Shown here: piece by piece, positions 8,780 to 16,417 of the stretch
Position numbering within the stretch: position 1 is the stretch's first letter
Layout: each line of letters starts with the position of its first letter
Notes under the pieces: generated by a model
The model's database searches: none
What the model was told of the DNA's origin: nothing
Seen by the model: the letters and a program-made list of their open reading frames with translations, nothing else
Translations under genes and position numbers: made by a program
DNA from: 66-474 sp964489055
GTDB taxonomy: Bacteria; Pseudomonadota; Gammaproteobacteria; Xanthomonadales; Rhodanobacteraceae
Length of the DNA: 52,774 nt
NCBI GenBank assembly: GCA_964489055.1
Contig: CAZAXF010000019.1
Location: 1-52,774 of the forward strand
Reading direction: 5' to 3'

Positions 8780-9505
8780 CTACCGCCCGGGCTCGGGGGC
8801 GGTCGCCGCCGCGATCCGGGTGACGATGGCCTCGGCGGCGGCGCGCGGGTCCGGGGCATTGCGGATGGGTCGCCCGACCACGATGTAGTCGGCGCCTTCG
8901 GCGAAGGCCGCGGGCACGTCCACGGTGCGCTTCTGGTCGTCGCCGGACGGTCCGGCCGGACGGATCCCGGGACACACCGTCACGAGTTCCGGGCCCAGCG
9001 CGGCGCGCAGGCGCGGCAGGTCGGCGCCCGAGCACACCACGCCGTCGACGCCGGCGGCGGCGGCCAGGCGCGCGCGCCGGATCACCACGCTGGCGGGTTC
9101 ATCCTGGACGCCCAGCGCGGCAAGGTCGCTGGCGTCGTTGCTGGTAAGCACCGTTACGGCCAGAAGGCGCAGCGAATCCCTGGCCGCCACCGCCGCTTCC
9201 AGCATCGCGCGGCTGTCGCAGTGGATCGTCGCGAAGGTCACCGGCCGGGCGGCCAGGCCGCGCACGGCGCCGGCGACCGTGGCCGGCACGTCGTGGAACT
9301 TCAGGTCGGCGAAGATCTTCTTCCCGCGCCGGGCCAGCTCGTCCAGCACCGCGAAATAATCGCCGCCGGCCAGCAGTTCCAGCCCGATCTTGTAGAACGT
9401 CACCGTATCGCCCAGTCGATCCATCCAGGCCACGGCCTGCGCGTGGTCGGGAACGTCCAGGGCAAAGATCAGGCGGTCGCGGGGCGGGATTTCCAGGGCA
9501 CTCAT
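8780..9505 (-). CDS. pyrF: Orotidine 5'-phosphate decarboxylase
   Basis: A 241-residue enzyme converting OMP to UMP, the last step of de novo pyrimidine synthesis. Seen: RLIFALDVPD at the N terminus, the catalytic lysine/aspartate array FADLKFHDVP (near residue 66), VTVLTS, and the phosphate-binding CPGIRP and VVGRPI segments near the C terminus, in the family order. Length is normal for a bacterial PyrF and the ATG start fits the family. It is transcribed away from the AI-2E-family gene, with about 106 bp between the two start codons. The last dozen residues are Ala/Pro-rich and not part of the fold. Confidence 0.95.
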   Translation of the reverse strand: MSALEIPPRDRLIFALDVPDHAQAVAWMDRLGDTVTFYKIGLELLAGGDYFAVLDELARRGKKIFADLKFHDVPATVAGAVRGLAARPVTFATIHCDSRAMLEAAVAARDSLRLLAVTVLTSNDASDLAALGVQDEPASVVIRRARLAAAAGVDGVVCSGADLPRLRAALGPELVTVCPGIRPAGPSGDDQKRTVDVPAAFAEGADYIVVGRPIRNAPDPRAAAEAIVTRIAAATAPEPGR

Positions 9506-9611
9506 CCGGGTTTCTCGTCGGGGTGGCGGCTCATTTTACCGGGGCGGGCCGGGCATCCCACGAAGCGGCGTCCATGGATGAACCCAGCGACATGTGCCAG
9601 ACTCGCGCGCC

Positions 9612-10640
9612 ATGAACGACATCGTCACGGTCCCGACCGGCGTCAACCGCAACAGCGCGATCGCCAGCTACGTGCTGGCGGCGCTGGCGCTGCTGCTGGT
9701 ACTGCTGCTGCACCTGCTGCCGGCGCTGATCGCGGGTCTTCTGGTGTACGCGGTGGTCGATGCACTGGCGCCGCTGCTGGAACGCAAGTGGCCGGGCGGC
9801 TGGGCGCGCCAGGTGGTGGTCGGCGTTGTGGCCGCGGTGGTGGCGGGCCTGCTGGCGTTGATGATTTTCGGCGTGGTGGCTTTTTTCCGCGCCGAGCTCG
9901 GCGATCCCAACACGTTGTTCGACCGCATGATGCCCACCATCGATCGCGCGCGCACCCAGTTGCCCGCGTGGATCACCGCGCACCTGCCGGTCAGCGCCGA
10001 GGATTTCCGCTTCACCGCGACCCGGCTTGCGCGCAACCACTCCCAGCAGTTGCAGGTGGCCGGCAAGGAAACGGTGCATGTGTTCGGGCGCATCCTGGTA
10101 GGGCTGGCGCTGGGTGCGCTGGTGGCGTTGAGTCAGACGCGCGCCAGTTCGGGTGACGGTCCGTTGCGGCGCCACCTGACCGCACGCTGCGAGCGCCTGG
10201 CGCGCGCCTTCCACGACATCGTGTTCGCGCAGGCACGTATTTCGGCGCTCAACACCTTCTTCACCGCGATCTTCCTGCTGGTGATCCTGCCGCTGTCGGG
10301 CGTGCACCTGCCGCTGGCCAAGACCCTGGTGGCGATCACCTTCATCGTTGGGCTGCTGCCCGTGATCGGCAACCTCATTTCCAACACCCTGATCGTGATC
10401 GCAGGGCTGTCGGTGTCGTTGTGGGTGGGCGTGGGCGCGCTGATCTTCCTGGTGCTGATCCACAAGCTGGAGTATTTCCTCAATGCCCGGATCGTCGGCC
10501 ACCGCATCCGCGCGCGGGCCTGGGAGATCCTGCTGGCGATGCTGGTGATGGAGGCTGCGTTCGGCCTTCCGGGCGTGGTCGCCGCGCCCATCTACTACGC
10601 CTACCTCAAGGGCGAGCTCGGCGGCGCCAGGCTGCTCTGA
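9612..10640 (+). CDS. AI-2E family (PerM/DUF20) transporter
   Basis: A 342-residue inner-membrane protein of the AI-2E transporter/PerM family. Seen: two hydrophobic segments near the N terminus, a soluble stretch with DRMMPTIDRARTQLPAW, then a C-terminal membrane half holding the family landmark GLLPVIGNLISNTLIVI and the HKLEYFLNARIVG segment. Some members export the quorum signal AI-2; others act as sodium/proton antiporters, so the cargo is not predictable. The ATG at 9612 (MNDIVTVP) is preferred to an upstream GTG. It converges on the response-regulator gene with only 6 bp between stops. Confidence 0.88.
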   Translation: MNDIVTVPTGVNRNSAIASYVLAALALLLVLLLHLLPALIAGLLVYAVVDALAPLLERKWPGGWARQVVVGVVAAVVAGLLALMIFGVVAFFRAELGDPNTLFDRMMPTIDRARTQLPAWITAHLPVSAEDFRFTATRLARNHSQQLQVAGKETVHVFGRILVGLALGALVALSQTRASSGDGPLRRHLTARCERLARAFHDIVFAQARISALNTFFTAIFLLVILPLSGVHLPLAKTLVAITFIVGLLPVIGNLISNTLIVIAGLSVSLWVGVGALIFLVLIHKLEYFLNARIVGHRIRARAWEILLAMLVMEAAFGLPGVVAAPIYYAYLKGELGGARLL

Positions 10641-10646
10641 AGCAGG

Positions 10647-11345
10647 CTAACCGCGCAGCAGCCGCCGCACCGCGGCCAGGTTGCGGCGGCTGATTTCCGG
10701 TGTCGCGGTACTGCCGGCGATCAGCGCGCGCACGCTGCCGTCCGCCTCGCGCGTGAGGCCCAGCAGGCGCTCGACCGGAATCAGGCAGGCGCGGTGCACG
10801 CGCACGAAACGATCCGGGAACGCATCCTCGATCGCCTTCAGTGACTGCTCGCTCAGCGCATCGCCGGCGTCGCGGTGCAGGGTCACGTACTTGTGGTCGG
10901 CGGTGAGGTACAGGACTTCGGCGATCGGCACCCGAACCGGCGCGCCCCGGACCTGCGCGGGCAGGGTTTCGGTGGGATGTTCGCGCTGGCGCAAGGCGGT
11001 GGCGCGCGCCAGCGCCTCGCGCAGGCGTTCGACGCGCACCGGCTTCAGCAGGTAATCGGCCGCGCGCAGCTCGTAGGCCGTCAGCGCGTGTTCCTCGTAC
11101 GCGGTGCAGAACACCAGTTGCGGCGGGTCCGACAGCGCCGCCAGCCGGCGCGCGACGCCGACGCCATCCAGGCCCGGCATCGCCACGTCCAGCAGCAGTA
11201 CGTCCGGATGCAGCCGGGCGCAGGCCTCCAGCGCGGCCCCGCCATCGCCGACGCTTGCGACCACTTCCGCGCCTTCGCATTCACGCAGCAGTGCGGCCAT
11301 GCGCGTGCGCGCCAGCGGTTCGTCATCGGCGATCAGGATTCGCAC
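10647..11345 (-). CDS. LytTR-family response regulator (AlgR-like)
   Basis: A 232-residue response regulator. The receiver domain (about 1-115) shows the acidic pair in IADDEPLA, the phospho-acceptor Asp53 in LLLDVAMPG, the threonine in FCTAYEE and the lysine in YLLKPV. The C-terminal half (about 130-230) is a LytTR DNA-binding domain with VLYLTADHKYVTLH and FVRVHRACLIP, as in AlgR. Its first 13 bases overlap the end of the sensor kinase gene upstream, so the two are one operon. Target genes cannot be read here; in relatives such pairs control surface structures, twitching and exopolysaccharide. Confidence 0.92.
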   Translation of the reverse strand: MRILIADDEPLARTRMAALLRECEGAEVVASVGDGGAALEACARLHPDVLLLDVAMPGLDGVGVARRLAALSDPPQLVFCTAYEEHALTAYELRAADYLLKPVRVERLREALARATALRQREHPTETLPAQVRGAPVRVPIAEVLYLTADHKYVTLHRDAGDALSEQSLKAIEDAFPDRFVRVHRACLIPVERLLGLTREADGSVRALIAGSTATPEISRRNLAAVRRLLRG

Positions 11346-12367
11346 GGCAGCCTCACGCTCACGCGGAATTCGCCCGCTTCGCTGCGTGTTTCCAGGCTTC
11401 CGCGTTCGCCGAAATGGTAGGCGATGCGGCGGCGCACGCTTTCCAGCCCGTGCCCGCTGCGTGCCGGCGCGGCCGCGTCGGGCAGCGGATTGGCGACCTC
11501 GATGCGGATGGCGTCGGCTTCGCGCCGCCCGCGGATCCGCAACGTGCCGCCGTCACGGCGCTGCTGGATGCCGTGGTAGACCGCGTTCTCGATCAGCGGC
11601 TGCAGCAGCAGCGCGGGCATCTCGAGTTCACCCGGCAGGTCGTCCAGGTCGCGTTCGACCCGCAACCGCTCACCCAGCCGCAACTGCTCGATCGCCAGGT
11701 AGCGGTCGATCAGGCCCAGTTCCGCGGCCAGCGTGCTGGGCTTGTCCCCGGCACCCAGCGAGGCGCGGAACAGTTCGGACAGATCCTCGACCGTGCGCTC
11801 GGCCGCATCCGGATCGACCCGCACCAGCGCCGCCACGGTGTTCATGCTGTTGTACAGAAAGTGCGGTCGGATGCGTGCCTGCAACGCATCGAACTGCGCC
11901 CGCGCCACCGCCGCCAGCCGCGCGCGCCACTCCGCCAGCACGTAGAAATAGCGCAGCAGCGCCGCGCCCAGCAGCGCGCCCAGGATGGTGTTGCCGAACA
12001 CGAAGCGTGCGGAAGAACCCGGCGTCAATTCGGTACCCAGCGCATGATCCAGCGATGCAACCACCGCGCTTGCGACCAGCACAAGCGCCACCAGCGCACC
12101 CCAGGCCAGCGGATAGGCCAGCGACCGCCGCCATTTCACCAGCAGCGGTGCCAGCCGGCACAGCAGCAAGGATGCCAGCAGCGCCAGCCACACCACGAAC
12201 ACCGAACCGGTAAGAAAACCGCGCCAACCCATCCGCCCATCCGGCGCCAGCGCATCGATCACCACCACCAGCTCGGCCACCACCACCAGCGTGAACACCG
12301 ATCCCGCGCTGCAGAAATCCGGCAGCGCGGCAGGATCGTCCGAACGCGGTTTGGAATCGTCCGCCAT
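11333..12367 (-). CDS. Sensor histidine kinase, AlgZ/LytS-type
   Basis: A 344-residue membrane sensor kinase. Four or more hydrophobic segments fill about residues 22-145, followed by the His_kinase domain with RIRPHFLYNSMNT (phospho-acceptor His169) and an ATPase domain with LLQPLIENAVYHGI (N box) and SGHGLESVRRR (G box). This is the atypical kinase family that pairs with LytTR regulators; the partner lies directly downstream and overlaps. The start MADDSKPRSD is chosen because the decayed second copy at 13804-14288 keeps the same ATG context, while the longer frame to 12496 runs into unrelated DNA. The 5' half is duplicated about 2 kb upstream. Confidence 0.9.
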   Translation of the reverse strand: MADDSKPRSDDPAALPDFCSAGSVFTLVVVAELVVVIDALAPDGRMGWRGFLTGSVFVVWLALLASLLLCRLAPLLVKWRRSLAYPLAWGALVALVLVASAVVASLDHALGTELTPGSSARFVFGNTILGALLGAALLRYFYVLAEWRARLAAVARAQFDALQARIRPHFLYNSMNTVAALVRVDPDAAERTVEDLSELFRASLGAGDKPSTLAAELGLIDRYLAIEQLRLGERLRVERDLDDLPGELEMPALLLQPLIENAVYHGIQQRRDGGTLRIRGRREADAIRIEVANPLPDAAAPARSGHGLESVRRRIAYHFGERGSLETRSEAGEFRVSVRLPCES

Positions 12368-12536
12368 GCGCAAAGTATGCCCGCGCCGGGGGCACGTCGC
12401 ACGGTCGTGCAATCGCGCCGCCAGAAGCAACGTCATCTGGCTGCCGGATTGGGTGGCCGAAGTTGGATCAACCGGAAGCGCTGCCACGCGTTGCATGTGA
12501 CAACGCCATGCCGAGTCAAGCGCCCGCGTGTGAAAA

Positions 12537-12725
12537 TCAGGTGATGAGCACCTGGACCAAGAACGTTATGGCGAAGATAAAAATCCAGACGTTGAGCAGT
12601 TTGATCAATTTCTGTCTGTGAACGCGGTCCGGGAACCTGTAGATGACAGCTCCCAAAAACAGCAAACTACCCACCTCGCGGATGATCACCAAAAGCGGTG
12701 TCAACCAGTCATCAAGCGACCACAT
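12537..12725 (-). CDS. Small two-helix membrane protein
   Basis: A 62-residue protein with two hydrophobic segments (about residues 8-28 and 46-61) split by a basic loop (YRFPDRVHRQKLIK). Its ATG overlaps the stop of the upstream secreted-protein gene (TGATG), and an AAGGGA ribosome-binding site lies 7 bases before it, so the two genes are translationally coupled. I do not recognise the family. The pairing of a secreted protein with a tiny membrane protein resembles effector/immunity or secreted-protein/anchor arrangements, but that is inference only. Base composition is visibly more AT-rich than in the flanking genes. Confidence 0.6.
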   Translation of the reverse strand: MWSLDDWLTPLLVIIREVGSLLFLGAVIYRFPDRVHRQKLIKLLNVWIFIFAITFLVQVLIT

Positions 12726-13546
12726 CACCAATTCCCTTTACCGGGGTATCGCGAATCACATACTCGCTGGTCGCTCGTTGCTTGGCTTCCCGCGACGGCC
12801 ACGGCGAGGCCCGCAACAGCAGCTCCCAGCCAACCCACTGGTGTCTCGGCGACGTAAATTGCATACCCAAGAGCTGCCGCTGCGACATCAGCGGTCTGCC
12901 ATTCCTTCTTGGCATCATCGCAATGGTCTTTCCGCCACCTGTTCCAATTGTCGTAGTCCTGCTTGTCGGGTGGCTCTCCGCCGGGCGACGAGTTCTTGTC
13001 GTAAAACCAGAAACCGAACTCACCGGATCCGGATCCCAAGCCGATGTTGTCACCGAGCTGCGGTTGATAATCGCACTGGAACAAGGGGTTGCAAACAAAC
13101 GGCGGCTCGCTCCCAATGCTGATGTTGCTCGGGGGCAGCCGGAAATTTAGATGCGCGGAGTCGCTCCGATACGTACTGTGCGGTGGCAGCATTGCGTTCG
13201 GTGATGTCCTTGCATACGTCTCGGCGGTTTGTGCGTCCAGACGCTGCAACCGGGCGTTGCCAATAGGATCGGACAGTGCGGTTACAAGCTGTGCCTTCTT
13301 CTGGGCAGCCAGTCGTGGATTGCCATTGGATGCCCGCAACAGGACATCGTCGAGCTTGAACGTCTTCGTTTGCAAGCCCTTCGTGACGTACACCTTGTCG
13401 GCGTTGACGTCGACCTTGACGCTGTATCCATTGCCAAGCTGGACCACCATGGTGTGTACGTGTACGTTCCGGTCAACGTAGGCCAAGGCGTAGTCATCGC
13501 TTGAACCTGTATTCGCCGTCGCGTTCGGTCCAATACCGTCGGCCAT
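12725..13546 (-). CDS. Unknown secreted protein; leader out of frame with its start
   Basis: The open frame from the ATG at 13546 gives 273 residues, but the same frame continues upstream without a stop and encodes a convincing signal peptide (positions 13547-13633: RKSIGRALATIGCVASF, then AALTLCGNAVAS). No ATG, GTG or TTG exists in that frame before a stop at 13682-13684. The only good start, an ATG at 13701 with a GAGGAG ribosome-binding site, is out of frame by one base, and four 7-bp units lie between; one more unit would join them. The mature part has a beta-rich N-terminal half, four or more cysteines, a Gly/Ser-rich centre and a hydrophobic stretch (about residues 220-253) before a polar tail. 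I do not recognise the family. DNA is less GC-rich than its neighbours. It is coupled to a small membrane-protein gene. Confidence 0.65.
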   Translation of the reverse strand: MADGIGPNATANTGSSDDYALAYVDRNVHVHTMVVQLGNGYSVKVDVNADKVYVTKGLQTKTFKLDDVLLRASNGNPRLAAQKKAQLVTALSDPIGNARLQRLDAQTAETYARTSPNAMLPPHSTYRSDSAHLNFRLPPSNISIGSEPPFVCNPLFQCDYQPQLGDNIGLGSGSGEFGFWFYDKNSSPGGEPPDKQDYDNWNRWRKDHCDDAKKEWQTADVAAAALGYAIYVAETPVGWLGAAVAGLAVAVAGSQATSDQRVCDSRYPGKGNW

Positions 13547-13653
13547 GGAGGCGACTGCGTTTCCGCAGAGGGTAAGCGCGGCAAAGGAAGCAACGCAACC
13601 GATTGTCGCTAGGGCACGCCCAATCGATTTGCGCAGGACGCCCGTGGAGCGGG

Positions 13654-13681
13654 CTGAGGACTGAGGGCTGAGGGCTGAGGG
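13654..13681. repeat. Heptanucleotide tract (CTGAGGG)x4 in secreted-protein leader
   Basis: Four tandem 7-bp units on the + strand (the first is CTGAGGA, the other three are perfect CTGAGGG). Being 7 bp, each gain or loss shifts the reading frame of the minus-strand gene 12725-13701. From the ATG at 13701 to the in-frame codon at 13546 there are 155 bases; adding one unit makes 162, a multiple of three. Confidence 0.9.
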
Positions 13682-13698
13682 CTAACGCTGTTGATGTT

Positions 13699-13714
13699 CA
13701 TAGATGACACTCCT
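13699..13714 (-). promoter_or_regulatory. Ribosome-binding site and likely true start of secreted protein
   Basis: AGGAG (13710-13714) sits 8 bases before an ATG (13699-13701) that opens MNINSVSPQPSA. In the sequence as given, this frame stops after 30 codons at a TAG near 13609-13611. It is the only well-formed initiation signal upstream of the signal-peptide coding stretch. Confidence 0.6.
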
Positions 13715-13803
13715 CTGTCAAGAAAGGCAACTTCCTAGCTTTTCCCTTGATAGCCTAGAGGTAGTGCATACAGATTCTGATGTCAAGCCTCATGTGCGAT
13801 CAC

Positions 13804-14288
13804 TGTATTCATGCTGTTGTATAGAAAGTGCGGTCGGATGCGTGCCTGCAACGCATCGAACTGCGCCCGCGCCACCGCCGCCAGCCGCGCGCCACTCCGC
13901 CAGCACGTAGAAATAGCGCAGCAGCGCCGCACCCAGCAGCGCGCCCAGGATGGTGTTGCCGAACACGAAGCGTGGGGAAGAACCCGGCGTCAATTCGGTA
14001 CCCAGCGCATGGTCCAGCGCCGCCACTTCACCAGCAGCGGCGCCAGCCGGCACAACAGCAACGACGCCATCAGCGCCAGCCACACCACGAATACCGAAGC
14101 GGTCAGGAACCCGCGCCAACCCATCCGCCCGTCCGGCGCCAGCGCATCGATCACCACCACCAGCTCCGCCACCACCACCAGCGTGAACACCGATCCCGCA
14201 CTGCAGAAATCCGGCAGCGCGGCAACAACACCCGAACGCAGTCTGGGATCGTCCGCCATGCGCAAAGTATGCCCGTGCCGGGGGCGTG
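13804..14288 (-). pseudogene. Decayed duplicate of the sensor kinase 5' half
   Basis: This stretch matches 11838-12395 at high identity in the same orientation: it covers the kinase start ATG, the membrane segments and the sequence up to the FLYNSMN box, then stops. Compared with the intact gene it lacks about 73 bp (matching 12055-12127) and has a 2-bp loss in the run near 13890. It has no ATPase domain, so it cannot make a working kinase. The similarity also includes about 25 bp upstream of the ATG. The two copies are direct repeats flanking the 12.5-13.7 kb gene pair, so the pair probably arrived by, or caused, a duplication of the target. Confidence 0.88.
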
Positions 14289-14397
14289 CGTCGCGGGGCC
14301 AGCGGCGGGAACCCGCATCACGCATTGAAACAAGCGGTGTGCGTCTGCAAACTGGGCACAATCGCGTGGCCAGGGTTGGCCGGCACGGGGAACTTTG

Positions 14398-16413
14398 GTG
14401 CGTACGAATCAGCATCTGACCGCCTTGCACGTCGGCAACTTCAAGGCGTTCGCCGATACCCAGCGCATACCCATCAAACCGATCACCCTGATCTTCGGGC
14501 CCAACAGCGCGGGCAAGTCCAGCATCTTCCAGAGCCTTGCATTCATGCTTGGCGAGCGCCCCGGAGGAATGCCGTCCGGTCGCGGGAAACCCACCGCGGG
14601 CCGAATCACCGACCGGATCGAGCTCGGGGGACGCTTGTTCGACCTCGGTGGCTTCCTGCAACTGGTACATGGCAGTGATCCGACCCGAACCATCGAGTTG
14701 GGCTATGAGTTCGGCGCACCTCCGCGCGGTCCGCACGAAATCGACGCCAGCGCGCGTGAACATCTGGTCATCCGGGTGAAGCTGGGGCTGGTACCGATGA
14801 CGGATCCAAGTGGGGCGGCGGCGTCCGTTCCGCGCGTGGTGGGGGCGAGCGTCGCGGTAGATGGACGGGTGTTCCTCGAGGCCAGCCATCACGCGGATTC
14901 CGAGCAGGCCAAGGCCGGGTTGCTGTGCATCGACCTGCTCGATCTTGAACACCCGTTTGGCAAGCAAGTCCTCGAACACGCCGTGGGCGAAGCCGAACGG
15001 TACAGGGTGGAGAAGCCGCTGCCGGCGTTCGCGTTGCGCCGACAAGTGGAGAAGGCGCTCCTCGAATACGCGCTCGAAGTCCCCACGGGCAACATCGAAC
15101 GTATAAAGCTCCTGAATCCCGCGATGGTTCGGGAGGCGGTCGAGGACGCCACGCGAACCGGCCTTCGGGTGTCGTATGGCCCATACATGGGGCCTTTCGG
15201 ACCCGAGGATCCGGTGCCGCGAGAACCGCCGTCATCCGTGGATGTGTTCTTCGCGCTGCTTGCGAGCGAGCTGGAGGGTCTGCTGGCTGAGTGGACGCAC
15301 CCTTTGGGCGTAATCACGAGCATCGGCCCTTTCCGCGATCTCCCACCACGAGGCTTCCAGCCCGACGCCCCGGCACCCAAGCGCTACCGGAACGGCCAAG
15401 ACCCGTGGGGCGTGCTGAAAGACGATGCAGGTATCCGTGAGCGGGTGAACGAATGGCTCGAGGGCCATCCGAACCTCAGCCGGGGTCGGGCAACGCACGA
15501 CCTGATGCGCGGGAGCCGCGCCGCGCTCGGCGATTCGTGGATGAAGACACCCTACCGGTTGATCGTTGACCACTACACCGCCGACACGGACTTGCAAGCG
15601 GCGCTGTCGACCGCGCTGTACCAGCGACCGCTGTCGCGCATCGAACGCTGGCACCTGCTTTGCTCGTCCATTCCGGATGCCCTGGACGCATTGCAAGAGC
15701 AATTTGAAGGCGACCCTGATCGCGTCGAGTCGATCATGTCCCGGTTGCGGCCGTGGCTGGAAAAGATTGCCACCGCAACGAACCCGGAGTCACGCGCCGC
15801 CTTGAGACGCGAGGCGGATGAAGCGATCCGCGATGAGGACGAAGCGGCGATGCGTACCCGTCAGGCGAGCCAGGATCCCGCGCCGGAAGATCAAACATCG
15901 CAGCAGGACGAGGCATTCTTGCGGGCAGACGGCGTACTGGCTTCACTGGCAAGGCAGGGCGCGGCATCCATGACACGTTTGCGCCTGTGGGACGTCGACC
16001 GGCGCGTGGCGGTGTCGTTGCAGGACGTGGGTTATGGCGTGTCGCAGGTGATCCCCGTACTGGCCACCGCATACGCTGCCGAAAACACCATCATCCTGAT
16101 CGAGCAACCGGAAATCCACCTGCATCCGGCACTGCAGGCGGAGCTCGCCGACGTATTCATCGAGTCGGCGACCGGTGAGCAGGAAAATACCTTTGTCCTC
16201 GAGACGCACAGCGAACACCTGATCCTGCGTTTGTTGCGCCGGATTCGGGAAGGCGCGTTGCAGCCGGACGACGTGGCCGTGCTGTTCGTTGAACCAACGC
16301 CTGCGGGCAGTCAGGTGCGACATCTGGCCATCGACGAAGACGGCGACTTCATCGACGAGTGGCCGGGTGGCTTCTTCGAGGAATCCTTCCACGAAACATT
16401 CGCTGGGCGTTGA
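14398..16413 (+). CDS. AAA/ABC-type ATPase with DUF3696 C terminus
   Basis: A 671-residue ATPase of the SMC/OLD-like group. Seen: FKAF followed by Walker A FGPNSAGKSS (about residues 33-42), a long helical insert, a signature-like LQDVGYGVSQVIPVL segment near 545, Walker B with a catalytic glutamate-type end in IILIEQPEIHLHP near 567, the ETHSEHLILRLLRRI histidine segment near 602, and a C-terminal FIDEWPGGFFEE motif typical of DUF3696. No TOPRIM nuclease domain follows, unlike OLD or GajA. The GTG at 14398 is chosen, with GGGGA upstream; a TTG one codon before is possible. Only 4 bp separate its stop from the next gene. Such ATPases often sense or regulate a partner effector in phage defence; that role here is inference. 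Confidence 0.88.
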   Translation: MRTNQHLTALHVGNFKAFADTQRIPIKPITLIFGPNSAGKSSIFQSLAFMLGERPGGMPSGRGKPTAGRITDRIELGGRLFDLGGFLQLVHGSDPTRTIELGYEFGAPPRGPHEIDASAREHLVIRVKLGLVPMTDPSGAAASVPRVVGASVAVDGRVFLEASHHADSEQAKAGLLCIDLLDLEHPFGKQVLEHAVGEAERYRVEKPLPAFALRRQVEKALLEYALEVPTGNIERIKLLNPAMVREAVEDATRTGLRVSYGPYMGPFGPEDPVPREPPSSVDVFFALLASELEGLLAEWTHPLGVITSIGPFRDLPPRGFQPDAPAPKRYRNGQDPWGVLKDDAGIRERVNEWLEGHPNLSRGRATHDLMRGSRAALGDSWMKTPYRLIVDHYTADTDLQAALSTALYQRPLSRIERWHLLCSSIPDALDALQEQFEGDPDRVESIMSRLRPWLEKIATATNPESRAALRREADEAIRDEDEAAMRTRQASQDPAPEDQTSQQDEAFLRADGVLASLARQGAASMTRLRLWDVDRRVAVSLQDVGYGVSQVIPVLATAYAAENTIILIEQPEIHLHPALQAELADVFIESATGEQENTFVLETHSEHLILRLLRRIREGALQPDDVAVLFVEPTPAGSQVRHLAIDEDGDFIDEWPGGFFEESFHETFAGR

Positions 16414-16417
16414 ACCA

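Noticed and set aside
14395..16413. Gabija GajA or classical OLD nuclease
   Set aside because: The C terminus has the DUF3696-type motif rather than a TOPRIM domain, and the partner gene does not look like the UvrD-type GajB helicase.
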